Positions 41,465 to 49,317 of a DNA stretch of 63,685 nt are shown here, piece by piece. A program made the position numbers and the translations under genes. How positions within the stretch are numbered: the stretch's first letter is position 1; every line of letters starts with the position of its first letter. The stretch comes from Bacteroidetes bacterium CG12_big_fil_rev_8_21_14_0_65_60_17 (lineage in GTDB: Bacteria > Bacteroidota > Rhodothermia > Rhodothermales > UBA10348), in the NCBI GenBank assembly GCA_002787815.1, contig PCUY01000038.1, positions 1-63,685 on the forward strand, in the 5' to 3' direction. A model generated the notes under the pieces. The model worked only from the letters and a program-made list of their open reading frames with translations. It did no database searches and was not told where the DNA came from.

Positions 41465-44400
41465 TCAGGAGTGTGCCTCTCCCTCTACCACGATGGATCG
41501 TTGCCCGAAGAGGGAGGAAAGACCCGACATGACGTCCTGGTTGGGATCAATAACGCATGTTCGGCTCAGAACACGCCTTGGTCGGGGATCCCGGCCACTG
41601 AGGAGGTCAAAATAAAGCTTACACGATCCCCGGTGATCGGCAAGCAGGGACTCGAGGGCCTCGACCTGTTGCAGACGCAGGTCTTCGACCGGAATACGGA
41701 TGACGAGCGACCGGATCATCTGCTCCCGAACCTTCCACATGGGGGTAATGTCATTGGCAATGATTTTTCCCGTCCCGCCGCGGACTTCCACAGCTCCCCG
41801 GACAAGCACGATGGCATCGACCTGGAGATACTGCTGGACCTTGTCGTATGTGTTTGAAAAACAGACGACTTCCGCCTGTCCGGAATAATCTTCAAACTGG
41901 CAGAACGCGAAGGGTTTTCCGTTTCGCGTCACACGGTGTTGTACCTCGGTGATGATTCCACAGAAGGAATGCTGCGTCCGGTTGTTGCGGGCATGCCAGG
42001 TATCGTCCGTCGGGGGTTCTTTGGCCACAAGGTCCGGGATGTCGGAAATGTCTGCCGATGCAAATGCGCGGGCTTCGGGTCCGAATGCTTCCAGCGGGTG
42101 ACCCGTGATGTAGAAACCCATGGTCTCCCGCTCTTCTTTCAGCATGCGCGAGCGGGGCCACGGCTGGACATGTCCCGGCATGGCCGGTTCCATGTGTGCG
42201 CTGCCGTCCCCTCCGGGTTCCCCGAAGAGGCTCATGGCACCGGCCGCGGCATCGGCCTGGGTCTGCTGCCCATAGGCGACGGCCGTTTCCACCGCCTCCA
42301 GAAGTTGCGCGCGATGACCTTCGAGCGCATCCATGGCGCCGGCGCGGACCAGGCTTTCCAGGGCCTTTTTGTTCACGGTCCGAACGTCTACGCGCCGGGC
42401 AAAGTCGAACAGCGATTCGAACGGGCCGTCCTTTTCCCGTTCGGCAACCAGGGCTTCGATGGCGCCCAGACCGAGGCCCTTGATGGCCCCCAGGCCAAAC
42501 CGGATTTTGCCATCATAGACCGAGAATCGGGCCAGACTGTCGTTGACCGATGGCGGCAGGATGTCAAGACCCAGGTGGCGGGCTTCCTCGAGCACCACGG
42601 CAAGCTTTTTGTTGTCGCCCATTTCGTTGGTCATGGCGGAAGCCATGAACTCAGGCGCATAATGAGCCTTGAGGTACGCCGTCTGATATGCTACGACGGA
42701 ATAGGCAGCTGCGTGGCTCTTGTTGAAACCGTACCCGGCGAACTTGGCCATGAGGTCGAATACGTCATTCGCCGTTTTCTCATCCACATCCCGCTCGGCG
42801 GCTCCCGCGACGAACTTTTCACGCTGTGTGACCATTTCAGCGTGCTTCTTCTTACCCATGGCACGCCGCAGAATGTCCGCGCTGCCCAGCGAGTATCCGC
42901 CCATGACCTGGGCCATCTGCATGACCTGTTCCTGGTAGACGGGAATGCCATACGTCGGCTCCAGGATGGGTTCGAGCATCGGGTGTGGGTAGGACACCGG
43001 TTCATCGCCATGCTTGCGGGCAATGTATGTCGGAATGTTGTCCATGGGGCCCGGCCTGTAGAGGGCGTTCATGGCAATGAGGTCGTTGATCGTGGTCGGC
43101 TTCAGTTTGCGGAGCCACTCCCGCATACCTGACGATTCGAATTGGAAAATGGACACCGTGTCGCCACGTTGGAAGAGCTCGAAGGTGACCGCGTCGTCTT
43201 CAGGTATGTCGTCAAGATCGATTTTCACACCGTGATTCTGCTCAATGAGCTCAAGCGTGTCGTTGATCACAGTGAGCGTTTTCAGGCCCAGGAAATCCAT
43301 TTTCAGCAGACCGAACGCCTCCACCCATTTGCCATCATACTGGGTTGTGACAACGTCGTCACTGCCGGACTTTCCCTTGGCTACCGATATGGGGACATAA
43401 TCACTCACCCGTCCAGGGGCTATGATGACTCCGGCCGCATGCACCCCGGTGTGCCGCGCAGACCCTTCGAGTACCTTCGCATAGTGGATCAGCTTGCGAA
43501 GTTGTTCATTGTCCCCGTTCTCAAGCTCCCGGAACTCCTTGACCTCCTCCATGGCCGAGGCCAGCGACGACTTCGGTCCTTCCGGAATGAGTTTGGCAAT
43601 CCGGTCGGCTTCGGGCAGAGGTACCTGCAACACACGGGCCACATCGCGAATGACGCTGCGGGCTCCCATCGTACCGAAGGTCACAATCTGGCAAACGCTC
43701 TCGCGGCCGTACTTTTTTACGACGTAGTCAATGACCTTGCTGCGCCCCCTGTCATCGAAGTCGATATCGATATCGGGCATGGACACGCGTTCCGGGTTCA
43801 GGAAGCGTTCGAACAGCAGATCGAAGGCAAGCGGGTCCACGTTGGTGATGCCCAGGCAGTACGCCACAATGGATCCCGCCGCCGACCCGCGTCCAGGACC
43901 CACGCTTACACCGAGTTCCCGCGCCGCCGTCGTGAAATCCTGTACAATCAGGAAATATCCCGCGTAGCCCATCTCTCTGATAATGCCCAGTTCCTTGTCA
44001 ATGCGCTCGGTCACGCTTGCAGGCATTTCCGGATACCGGCTGCGTGCCCGCTCATACACCATGTGCCGCAAATAGGCATCCATGTCTTTTTCGAACTCGG
44101 CAGGCAGCGGGTAGTGGGGCATGAGGAGTTCTCCCATGGGCAGTTCGAGAGAACACCGGTCGGCGATCGAGACGGTCGAGTCCAGTGCCTGGCGCACGAT
44201 GGCCGGCGCTACATTCCGGAGCGAATGCTCCATTTCGGACGCTGTCTTCAGGTAGAACTGATTGTTCTCGAAGCGCATGCGGTTTGGATCATAGAGATCC
44301 TTGCCCGTCTGCAGGCAGAGCAGGACATCCTGCGCCTCCGAGTCCTCCTGCTCGACATAGTGAACGTCATTGGTTGCCACGACATCCACATCGTATTCCT

Positions 44401-44971
44401 TCGCCCAGCGCAGAAGTACTTCGTTGCACGTGTGCTGGTCCGCAATATTGTGATCCTGGATCTCAATGAAATAGTCGTCTCCGAAAATCTCCAGGTACGA
44501 TTCGAATACGGTGCGGGCTTCCGCCTCTCCTTTCTTCAGTATGGTCTGCAGGACCTGGCCCTGCAGGCAGCATGTGGTCGCAACCAGGCCCTCGGAGTGC
44601 TCCCGGAGCGTGTGCAAGTCAATTCTTGGCTTGTAGTAATAGCCCTCGGTAAAGGACAGCGACGAGAGCTTGATCAAGTTCCTGTATCCCGTCAGGTTCT
44701 TCGCAAGAAGCACCTGGTGGTACCTGGTACGATCCGACCGGTCGGTCATGGGCGAGGCTGTTACATAGAATTCACACCCGATGATGGGTTTGATGTTCTT
44801 TCGCCGGGCGGTGGTGTAGAACTCGGGCACGCCGAACAGATTGCCATGGTCCGTGATGGCCATGGCCGGCATTTCAAGTCGTTCGGCTTTGTCGAGCAGA
44901 TTGGAAATCCGGGCTGCGCCATCGAGCAGGGAATACTGAGTGTGGCAGTGCAGATGGCAGAAAGGGGTCAT
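41465..44971 (-). CDS. dnaE: DNA polymerase III alpha subunit
   Basis: 1168 residues from ATG 44971 (MTPFCHLHCHTQYSLLDGA), the standard N-terminal PHP-domain opening; a longer open frame upstream is only the shadow of the opposite-strand gene. GPGRGSAAGSIVAYCLGITNVDPL and PDIDIDFDDRGR (catalytic Asp residues near 398-402) mark the palm; ALYRPGPMDNIPTYI and YGIPVYQEQVMQMAQ the fingers; KKALESLVRAGAMD is the HhH region. A C-terminal OB fold (KPFAFCQFEDYSGQAEVVCFSNTYDK) and tail follow. It is the replicative polymerase. Divergent from the amino-acid-kinase-like gene, with repeats between. Confidence 0.97.
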   Translation of the reverse strand: MTPFCHLHCHTQYSLLDGAARISNLLDKAERLEMPAMAITDHGNLFGVPEFYTTARRKNIKPIIGCEFYVTASPMTDRSDRTRYHQVLLAKNLTGYRNLIKLSSLSFTEGYYYKPRIDLHTLREHSEGLVATTCCLQGQVLQTILKKGEAEARTVFESYLEIFGDDYFIEIQDHNIADQHTCNEVLLRWAKEYDVDVVATNDVHYVEQEDSEAQDVLLCLQTGKDLYDPNRMRFENNQFYLKTASEMEHSLRNVAPAIVRQALDSTVSIADRCSLELPMGELLMPHYPLPAEFEKDMDAYLRHMVYERARSRYPEMPASVTERIDKELGIIREMGYAGYFLIVQDFTTAARELGVSVGPGRGSAAGSIVAYCLGITNVDPLAFDLLFERFLNPERVSMPDIDIDFDDRGRSKVIDYVVKKYGRESVCQIVTFGTMGARSVIRDVARVLQVPLPEADRIAKLIPEGPKSSLASAMEEVKEFRELENGDNEQLRKLIHYAKVLEGSARHTGVHAAGVIIAPGRVSDYVPISVAKGKSGSDDVVTTQYDGKWVEAFGLLKMDFLGLKTLTVINDTLELIEQNHGVKIDLDDIPEDDAVTFELFQRGDTVSIFQFESSGMREWLRKLKPTTINDLIAMNALYRPGPMDNIPTYIARKHGDEPVSYPHPMLEPILEPTYGIPVYQEQVMQMAQVMGGYSLGSADILRRAMGKKKHAEMVTQREKFVAGAAERDVDEKTANDVFDLMAKFAGYGFNKSHAAAYSVVAYQTAYLKAHYAPEFMASAMTNEMGDNKKLAVVLEEARHLGLDILPPSVNDSLARFSVYDGKIRFGLGAIKGLGLGAIEALVAEREKDGPFESLFDFARRVDVRTVNKKALESLVRAGAMDALEGHRAQLLEAVETAVAYGQQTQADAAAGAMSLFGEPGGDGSAHMEPAMPGHVQPWPRSRMLKEERETMGFYITGHPLEAFGPEARAFASADISDIPDLVAKEPPTDDTWHARNNRTQHSFCGIITEVQHRVTRNGKPFAFCQFEDYSGQAEVVCFSNTYDKVQQYLQVDAIVLVRGAVEVRGGTGKIIANDITPMWKVREQMIRSLVIRIPVEDLRLQQVEALESLLADHRGSCKLYFDLLSGRDPRPRRVLSRTCVIDPNQDVMSGLSSLFGQRSIVVEGEAHS

Positions 44972-44983
44972 GGTGCGCGGTGC

Positions 44984-45038
44984 TCGCAGGTCACGGGTGG
45001 ATGGATCATTCGCAGGTCCCGGAAATAAACCATCCACC
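44984..45038. promoter_or_regulatory. Repeat-rich divergent control region between dnaE and the next gene
   Basis: The 90 bases between the divergent starts hold a perfect 9-base inverted repeat (GGTGGATGG at 44996-45004, CCATCCACC at 45030-45038) and a perfect 9-base direct repeat (TCGCAGGTC at 44984-44992 and 45010-45018), interleaved. They look like binding sites for a regulator acting on one or both promoters. A hairpin in the dnaE leader is the alternative. Confidence 0.35.
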
Positions 45039-45061
45039 GCCATGCAATCAACCTTGTTCCC

Positions 45062-45739
45062 ATGAATTCCGAGCCGTCCATCGTGTGCATTGACCATGCC
45101 GCACTCAGCGATCTCATGTTCTGGGAACAGGTCTCTCGAGCCATGCACCAGGCGGGCGTATTGCGTCCGGCACCCATCATGCTGCTCGGGAGCGGGGAAG
45201 AGGCCGAAGCGGCGACCGGCGGCATGCTCTCCAGCCAGGAGCGACGCATGGGCGAACTTCCTGTTCCTGTGGATGCGACCGCCGCGTTCGAACGGGTCAC
45301 CCGTGAACAGAACAAGGCCGCCGTGTTCCGTCTTACCGATGCCAGTGTGTCGACCGTTGGTCTTATCGGAGCCGATCGCGGCCTGCTTTCCATGGAGAAT
45401 GGCAATCTGGTGGCAGGGGCGTTCGAGCCGGTTGAGTCGCTCGCCGTCAGCGGTGTAGTATGTGTCGTGTCCTGCGTGGCCGCAGGGCACGGCTGGACAG
45501 ATGTCCATCCGGTTCGGGTAGCGGCGGCCATTCGGAAGACGATGGGGTGGGAGTCTCCATATACTGTTATGTCGCAACGTATTACGAGTTCTTTTCCGGA
45601 GTCCGGCATGACGCTTTCAAGACGAGGTCTGGTTGAGCTTGCAGCCGAAGGGGGGCTACCTGAAGAAGTGGCCTGTCTCGTGGATGAACCGGTCTTCGTC
45701 GAGCATGCATCGCGCTGGAAGCCTGCCCGCAAATCCTGA
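45062..45739 (+). CDS. Amino-acid-kinase-like protein, function unknown
   Basis: 225 residues. The segment REQNKAAVFRLTDASVSTVGLIGADRGLL resembles the VNKxLVxxLNxxGxxAVGLSGKDGxLL part of acetylglutamate kinase. An upstream APIMLLGSGEEAEAATGG could correspond to the nucleotide-side glycine loop. The usual N-terminal KxGG and the later nucleotide-binding motif are not recognisable, and the chain is shorter than ArgB (about 260-300). It may be a divergent, possibly non-catalytic, relative. No arginine genes are nearby. The N-terminus has no signal peptide. The fold assignment is a tentative reading. Confidence 0.55.
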   Translation: MNSEPSIVCIDHAALSDLMFWEQVSRAMHQAGVLRPAPIMLLGSGEEAEAATGGMLSSQERRMGELPVPVDATAAFERVTREQNKAAVFRLTDASVSTVGLIGADRGLLSMENGNLVAGAFEPVESLAVSGVVCVVSCVAAGHGWTDVHPVRVAAAIRKTMGWESPYTVMSQRITSSFPESGMTLSRRGLVELAAEGGLPEEVACLVDEPVFVEHASRWKPARKS

Positions 45740-45775
45740 AAAGTGGCCTGATTATACTTGAAACGCACTCTTTTC

Positions 45776-45805
45776 TTGACTCATGCATCTGTTCGGCTTA
45801 CTTTG
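45776..45805 (+). promoter_or_regulatory. Bacteroidota-type promoter for the histone H1-like gene
   Basis: TTG (start of TTGAC at 45776) acts as the -33 element and TTACTTTG (45798-45805) as the -7 element, matching TAnnTTTG at 7 of 8 positions. The 19-base gap is the typical spacing. The predicted start of transcription near 45812 gives a leader of about 60 bases before the gene. Confidence 0.5.
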
Positions 45806-45871
45806 GACGCCATCAATCACGAGGTAGTGCACACCTCGTTGAGCCATCGTATCACCCAAAGAGGAAAAGAA

Positions 45872-46048
45872 ATGAGCAGATTTGCCGACTTGAAAAGCTT
45901 TGTAGACGCACTTGAAGATGACTTTTCGAAGTTCTACGACAAAGGCAACAAGGCAGCTGGAACGCGCGTTCGCAAGGCCATGCAGGATATCAAGAAAATG
46001 GCCCAGGACATCCGGATCGAGGTTCAGGACAGGAAAAACGCTGAGTAA
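45872..46048 (+). CDS. Histone H1-like (Hc1-type) small protein
   Basis: 58 residues from ATG 45872, preceded by GAGGAAAAG. The sequence SRFADLKSFVDALEDDFSKFYDKGNKAAGTRVRKAMQDIKKMAQDIRIEVQDRKN matches the short histone H1-like proteins found across Bacteroidota, in particular the FYxKGNKAAGTRxRKAMQDxK block. It lacks the long Lys/Ala tail of chlamydial Hc1. Likely an abundant nucleoid or helical binding protein. The ATG at 45758 lies upstream of the predicted transcript start, so it is rejected. It has its own promoter and terminator, and is therefore monocistronic. Confidence 0.85.
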   Translation: MSRFADLKSFVDALEDDFSKFYDKGNKAAGTRVRKAMQDIKKMAQDIRIEVQDRKNAE

Positions 46049-46076
46049 TACCGTCAGGGCGATTTTCCTGCTTTTC

Positions 46077-46117
46077 ACAACGGGGCGGCGCCGCATGGCG
46101 CCGCCCCGTTGTATTTT
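46077..46117 (+). terminator. Rho-independent terminator after the histone H1-like gene
   Basis: A perfect 16-base-pair stem (ACAACGGGGCGGCGCC at 46077-46092; GGCGCCGCCCCGTTGT at 46097-46112) with a GCAT loop, then ATTTT. One of the strongest hairpins in the window, 28 bases after the stop. Confidence 0.88.
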
Positions 46118-46177
46118 CCCGTAATAGCCAAGGCCTGGTCTTCGTATGTCCATCTACCCATTCATGTCTGCCGACCC

Positions 46178-47095
46178 ATGTCGACTATTTCAGCCCACAC
46201 CCCCGTCGGAACGCTTCGTTTTCTGTACGCGGTTACCGTACTCCTCACTCTGAACCCAGCTCTGCAGGTACTTGCTCAGGATGCGGTTTCTGCCGATGAC
46301 GCCCCGCCATGGGTGCGATCCGCGATTGGGACGGCCTCGGGTTCGCAGGCGGGGTTCCAGAACTGGGCCGAGGGCGGTGTGAATACACTTGCACTGTCGC
46401 TTGGACTCAACGGGACAGCCAGCCGCAGCGAGGGAGTCTGGTCACAGAAGCATACGCTGCGCCTGACTTACGGTATTGTCAAGCAGGATACACTCGACTT
46501 CAGGAAGGCGGAAGACCTGATCCGGTTCACGTCCTCGCTCACATACGATGGCGATGGCACGGCGCGCATTTTCAAGCCGACCGTGGCTTTCGGCGTGCGC
46601 ACCCAGTTTGCTCCGGGTTTCAACTTTGACAAGGATCCGCTCGACTCGGGTGCCACGCCACCGGTCAAAGTGTCAGACTTGCTTTCGCCGGGGTCTTTCA
46701 CGGAGTCGGTAGGTCTTTCCTGGGAGCCTGCTACCTGGTTCAGCCAGCGCCTGGGTGTAGGTGCGAAGCAGACGGTCGTACTGATCGATCGTCTGCGACC
46801 GCTCTACGGCGTGGACCCGCAAGACCCGGTCCGCTACGAGGTGGGTATCGAAGCGTTCACGGACGTTGACCGGGAGGTGTTTGAAAACGTCCGGTACAAG
46901 TCGACGCTGGGGCTTTTTGCTGCGTTCAATTCCGAGGACAAGCCCGACATGGTGTGGGAAAACCTTGTCACGATGAAAGTCAACTCATGGCTGCAGGTCA
47001 ACTTCGAGTGGGTCTTTCTGTTTGACGAGGACATCAGCAGCCAAGTACAGATCAAGGAGGTGTTCTCTGTTGGCGTATCGTACAATCTGCTTTAG
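46178..47095 (+). CDS. DUF3078 family secreted beta-barrel-like protein
   Basis: 305 residues from ATG 46178, which gives the signal peptide LRFLYAVTVLLTLNPALQVLA-Q; the earlier ATG at 46109 lies in the terminator hairpin. The mature part is strongly amphipathic beta: SQAGFQNWAEGGVNTLALSLGLNGTAS, QKHTLRLTYGIVKQDT, RKAEDLIRFTSSLTYDG, and ends VKEVFSVGVSYNLL-like (IKEVFSVGVSYNLL). The W-x-x-GG-x-N motif and the KxxD repeats are those of DUF3078, an outer-membrane family of Bacteroidota. Function is unknown. Terminal Leu-Leu instead of aromatic is slightly unusual for a barrel. Confidence 0.8.
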   Translation: MSTISAHTPVGTLRFLYAVTVLLTLNPALQVLAQDAVSADDAPPWVRSAIGTASGSQAGFQNWAEGGVNTLALSLGLNGTASRSEGVWSQKHTLRLTYGIVKQDTLDFRKAEDLIRFTSSLTYDGDGTARIFKPTVAFGVRTQFAPGFNFDKDPLDSGATPPVKVSDLLSPGSFTESVGLSWEPATWFSQRLGVGAKQTVVLIDRLRPLYGVDPQDPVRYEVGIEAFTDVDREVFENVRYKSTLGLFAAFNSEDKPDMVWENLVTMKVNSWLQVNFEWVFLFDEDISSQVQIKEVFSVGVSYNLL

Positions 47096-47276
47096 AAGTC
47101 CGTTGAAAAACCATTGCACACCCCTACGCGGCGGCGAAACGCCATCTGCTGCGTTGTCCCTCCTTCGAATAGCGCTGCTATTCGGCGTCGGGACGCCTTG
47201 CATCTGTCATTCCGGCGCTCGCGTCCAGGCGCACACTGGTTCTTCAACGCACACGTAAAAGTCCGTTGAAAAACCA
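47096..47276. repeat. Small inverted-repeat element (MITE/REP-like)
   Basis: CGTTGAAAAACCA at 47101-47113 and its near-perfect inverse TGGTTCTTCAACG at 47237-47249 (one mismatch) bound a 149-base unit without a gene. An 18-base direct copy of the left end (47096-47113) recurs at 47259-47276. Inside is a small hairpin, CGAATAG / CTATTCG (about 47166-47184). The layout suggests a non-autonomous mobile or REP-like element that has landed between the DUF3078 gene and the next gene, directly abutting its GTG start. Confidence 0.55.
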
Positions 47277-47279
47277 GTT

Positions 47280-49310
47280 GTGAAATTTATTCGCTACCAC
47301 CCGGAAGTCCTTTTTTACTCGGTTCTGGCCTGGGGGCTGTGGATGATACCGGTTTTTGACCGGCTTCACGTGGAAAGCGGTGCGGTTGTAGCGACAGCAG
47401 CCTTCTTTACGGCGGGCCTCGGCATGCTCCGGAGGATGCGCTCCTCAGGGGGGAGATCAAACACGTCGGCGTACCCGGGGTGGGCCCGGGACCAGGTTGC
47501 CTACCCGCTGGCAGCTGGCGTTTGGTTGGCAACGTCCATGCTCTGGGCACCGAATTGTGACTGGCTCCGGGGGGCGGGTCTTTTTGCCACATTTGTTTTT
47601 CCGAGTGCTGTCCTCGGTGTGGCCGTTGCGGTCTTCGTGCAGGCAAAGCTTCGCGGACAGCGCTGGGTGTTTCTGGCCGCCGGCGTTGCGATCATTGTCG
47701 TCGGGCCAGTTTATGATCTGGGCTTTCATCCTCAGTTCTATACCTATAACCACGTCTTTGGAGGGGTATTGGGACCTATCTACGATGCCGAGCTTGTGAT
47801 CCGGCCCGGTGTTTTTCTGTTCCGTCTGCTTACCCTGCTGTGGGCCGGCCTGCTGGTGGCCCTGGCGACGGGGCGAAAGCGCGTGGCGGGTGCCTGTCTG
47901 CTGCTGCTTGCAGTGGGCTATATGCAGGCCGGCCCCCTGGGTATCAATACCTCCCGTACCTACCTTGAAAATCAGTTCAGTGGCAGGGTCTCGGGCGACG
48001 GGTACGCCCTGTTTTATAACCGGGCGCAGGTATCGGACTCACTCCTGTGGGTCATGACGGACGAACTGGATTGGCAGATGCACCGGCTGGAATCCGTTCT
48101 GGACGTTCGGCCCTCTGACGAGGTTCATGTATATGCATGGCCGTCGCCAGATGAACGCGCCCGGCTGACTGGCGCACGTCATACAAGCGTCGCACCCGTG
48201 TGGTTGGATACCCCCCAGATCCACGTCATCGATACGCAATTCCCGCGGTTTGTCTCGCATGAACTGGTGCACGTGTTCTCACGCGAATTCGGCTTGCCGA
48301 TAGTGCATGCGTCACGTCTGGCGGGGCTTGTGGAGGGTCTCGCCGTGGCATTCGAGTCGCCACGGGGCTCGGCCGCTGCAGACCATCTGATCGCGGCGGC
48401 GTCCACGGGCAATCCGTACCTGGTGCAGCGCACGGAACAGAGCCTCACGGCGTCTGGATTCTGGACGGGCAGAGGAAGTGTGTCATACACGACGACGGGT
48501 TCATTCGTCTCGTGGCTGGGCCGGACATACGGGATGGAGCGACTGAAGAGGGTCTATGCGAACGGGGAGTTTGAGAACGTCTATGGAAAGCGGGTTGCCG
48601 AGCTGATCACAGAGTGGCAGGATTATCTCGGGAAACTGCCAGTCCTTGCCCGCACGGCGGGAGAAGACGCCGACCACAGTTTTTCCCGGTTGTCACTGTT
48701 TGAAGTTTCGTGTCCCCACTGGGTAGAACCGCATGTGCAGGCGCTTCGCCGGGCCATCGAATCCGCAGACCACGATGCGCTGGAGGACGTGGTAGCACGG
48801 TGGCCCGAATATGGAGCCGCCCGGTATGTCCTCGCCGGGTCCCACGCAGAGTCACTGATGGATCCATCGCAGTCTGGTCGGTCGCATGAACACGCGGCTA
48901 CCGCGATTGAACAGGTTCTCGCACATATTCCCGAGACAGAGCGAAGTGCCCTCTGGTTCGAACTGTCAGCGCGCGCGGCGCGGTTCACGGCGCCGGAACG
49001 TGCTGCTACACTTGCACGGGAGTCCATCCGGAGGACCCGCGTCGACTTCCGGCAGCAGAGGGCGGCGCGTGGTCTGCTTCTCGAGGATGTGGGTGGAAGG
49101 CTTCCGAGCGGAATCACGTCAGAAATAAATGCCTACAAAATGTGGACTGAGACCCGTATGTTGCATGCATCGGGTGACCACGAAGCGGCACTCGCCATGG
49201 CACGTGAAGCCCGACTCCTGTATGCGGAAATGGGAGATGTTGCCATGATTCCGGTACTTCATGAATGGATGCAGCGAATGAGGTGGCAACTCATTGCCGG
49301 TAACCGGTGA
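47280..49310 (+). CDS. Multi-pass membrane protein with peptidase-MA-like metalloprotease domain
   Basis: 676 residues starting GTG at 47280. About six helices cover residues 8-215 (VLFYSVLAWGLWMIPVF to VAGACLLLLAVGYMQAG). An outer domain then carries HELVHVF (HExxH at 327-331) and, downstream, RLAGLVEGLAVAFES, giving the third ligand Glu: a gluzincin of the peptidase MA-like group. The C-terminal region (about 470-670) is helical and repeat-like, possibly TPR. It is likely a membrane-tethered protease. The next gene begins 7 bases after the stop, suggesting an operon with the T9SS plug protein. No ribosome site independent of the repeat element is seen. Confidence 0.8.
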   Translation: MKFIRYHPEVLFYSVLAWGLWMIPVFDRLHVESGAVVATAAFFTAGLGMLRRMRSSGGRSNTSAYPGWARDQVAYPLAAGVWLATSMLWAPNCDWLRGAGLFATFVFPSAVLGVAVAVFVQAKLRGQRWVFLAAGVAIIVVGPVYDLGFHPQFYTYNHVFGGVLGPIYDAELVIRPGVFLFRLLTLLWAGLLVALATGRKRVAGACLLLLAVGYMQAGPLGINTSRTYLENQFSGRVSGDGYALFYNRAQVSDSLLWVMTDELDWQMHRLESVLDVRPSDEVHVYAWPSPDERARLTGARHTSVAPVWLDTPQIHVIDTQFPRFVSHELVHVFSREFGLPIVHASRLAGLVEGLAVAFESPRGSAAADHLIAAASTGNPYLVQRTEQSLTASGFWTGRGSVSYTTTGSFVSWLGRTYGMERLKRVYANGEFENVYGKRVAELITEWQDYLGKLPVLARTAGEDADHSFSRLSLFEVSCPHWVEPHVQALRRAIESADHDALEDVVARWPEYGAARYVLAGSHAESLMDPSQSGRSHEHAATAIEQVLAHIPETERSALWFELSARAARFTAPERAATLARESIRRTRVDFRQQRAARGLLLEDVGGRLPSGITSEINAYKMWTETRMLHASGDHEAALAMAREARLLYAEMGDVAMIPVLHEWMQRMRWQLIAGNR

Positions 49311-49317
49311 TGGAAAT

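Noticed and set aside
43142-45028. A 628-codon plus-strand frame across dnaE
   Set aside because: It has no motif and runs opposite the DnaE catalytic region, so it is a shadow of dnaE.
44972-45577. N-terminal extension of about 200 residues on DnaE
   Set aside because: The PHP domain begins exactly at the ATG at 44971; the extension is antisense to the amino-acid-kinase-like gene.
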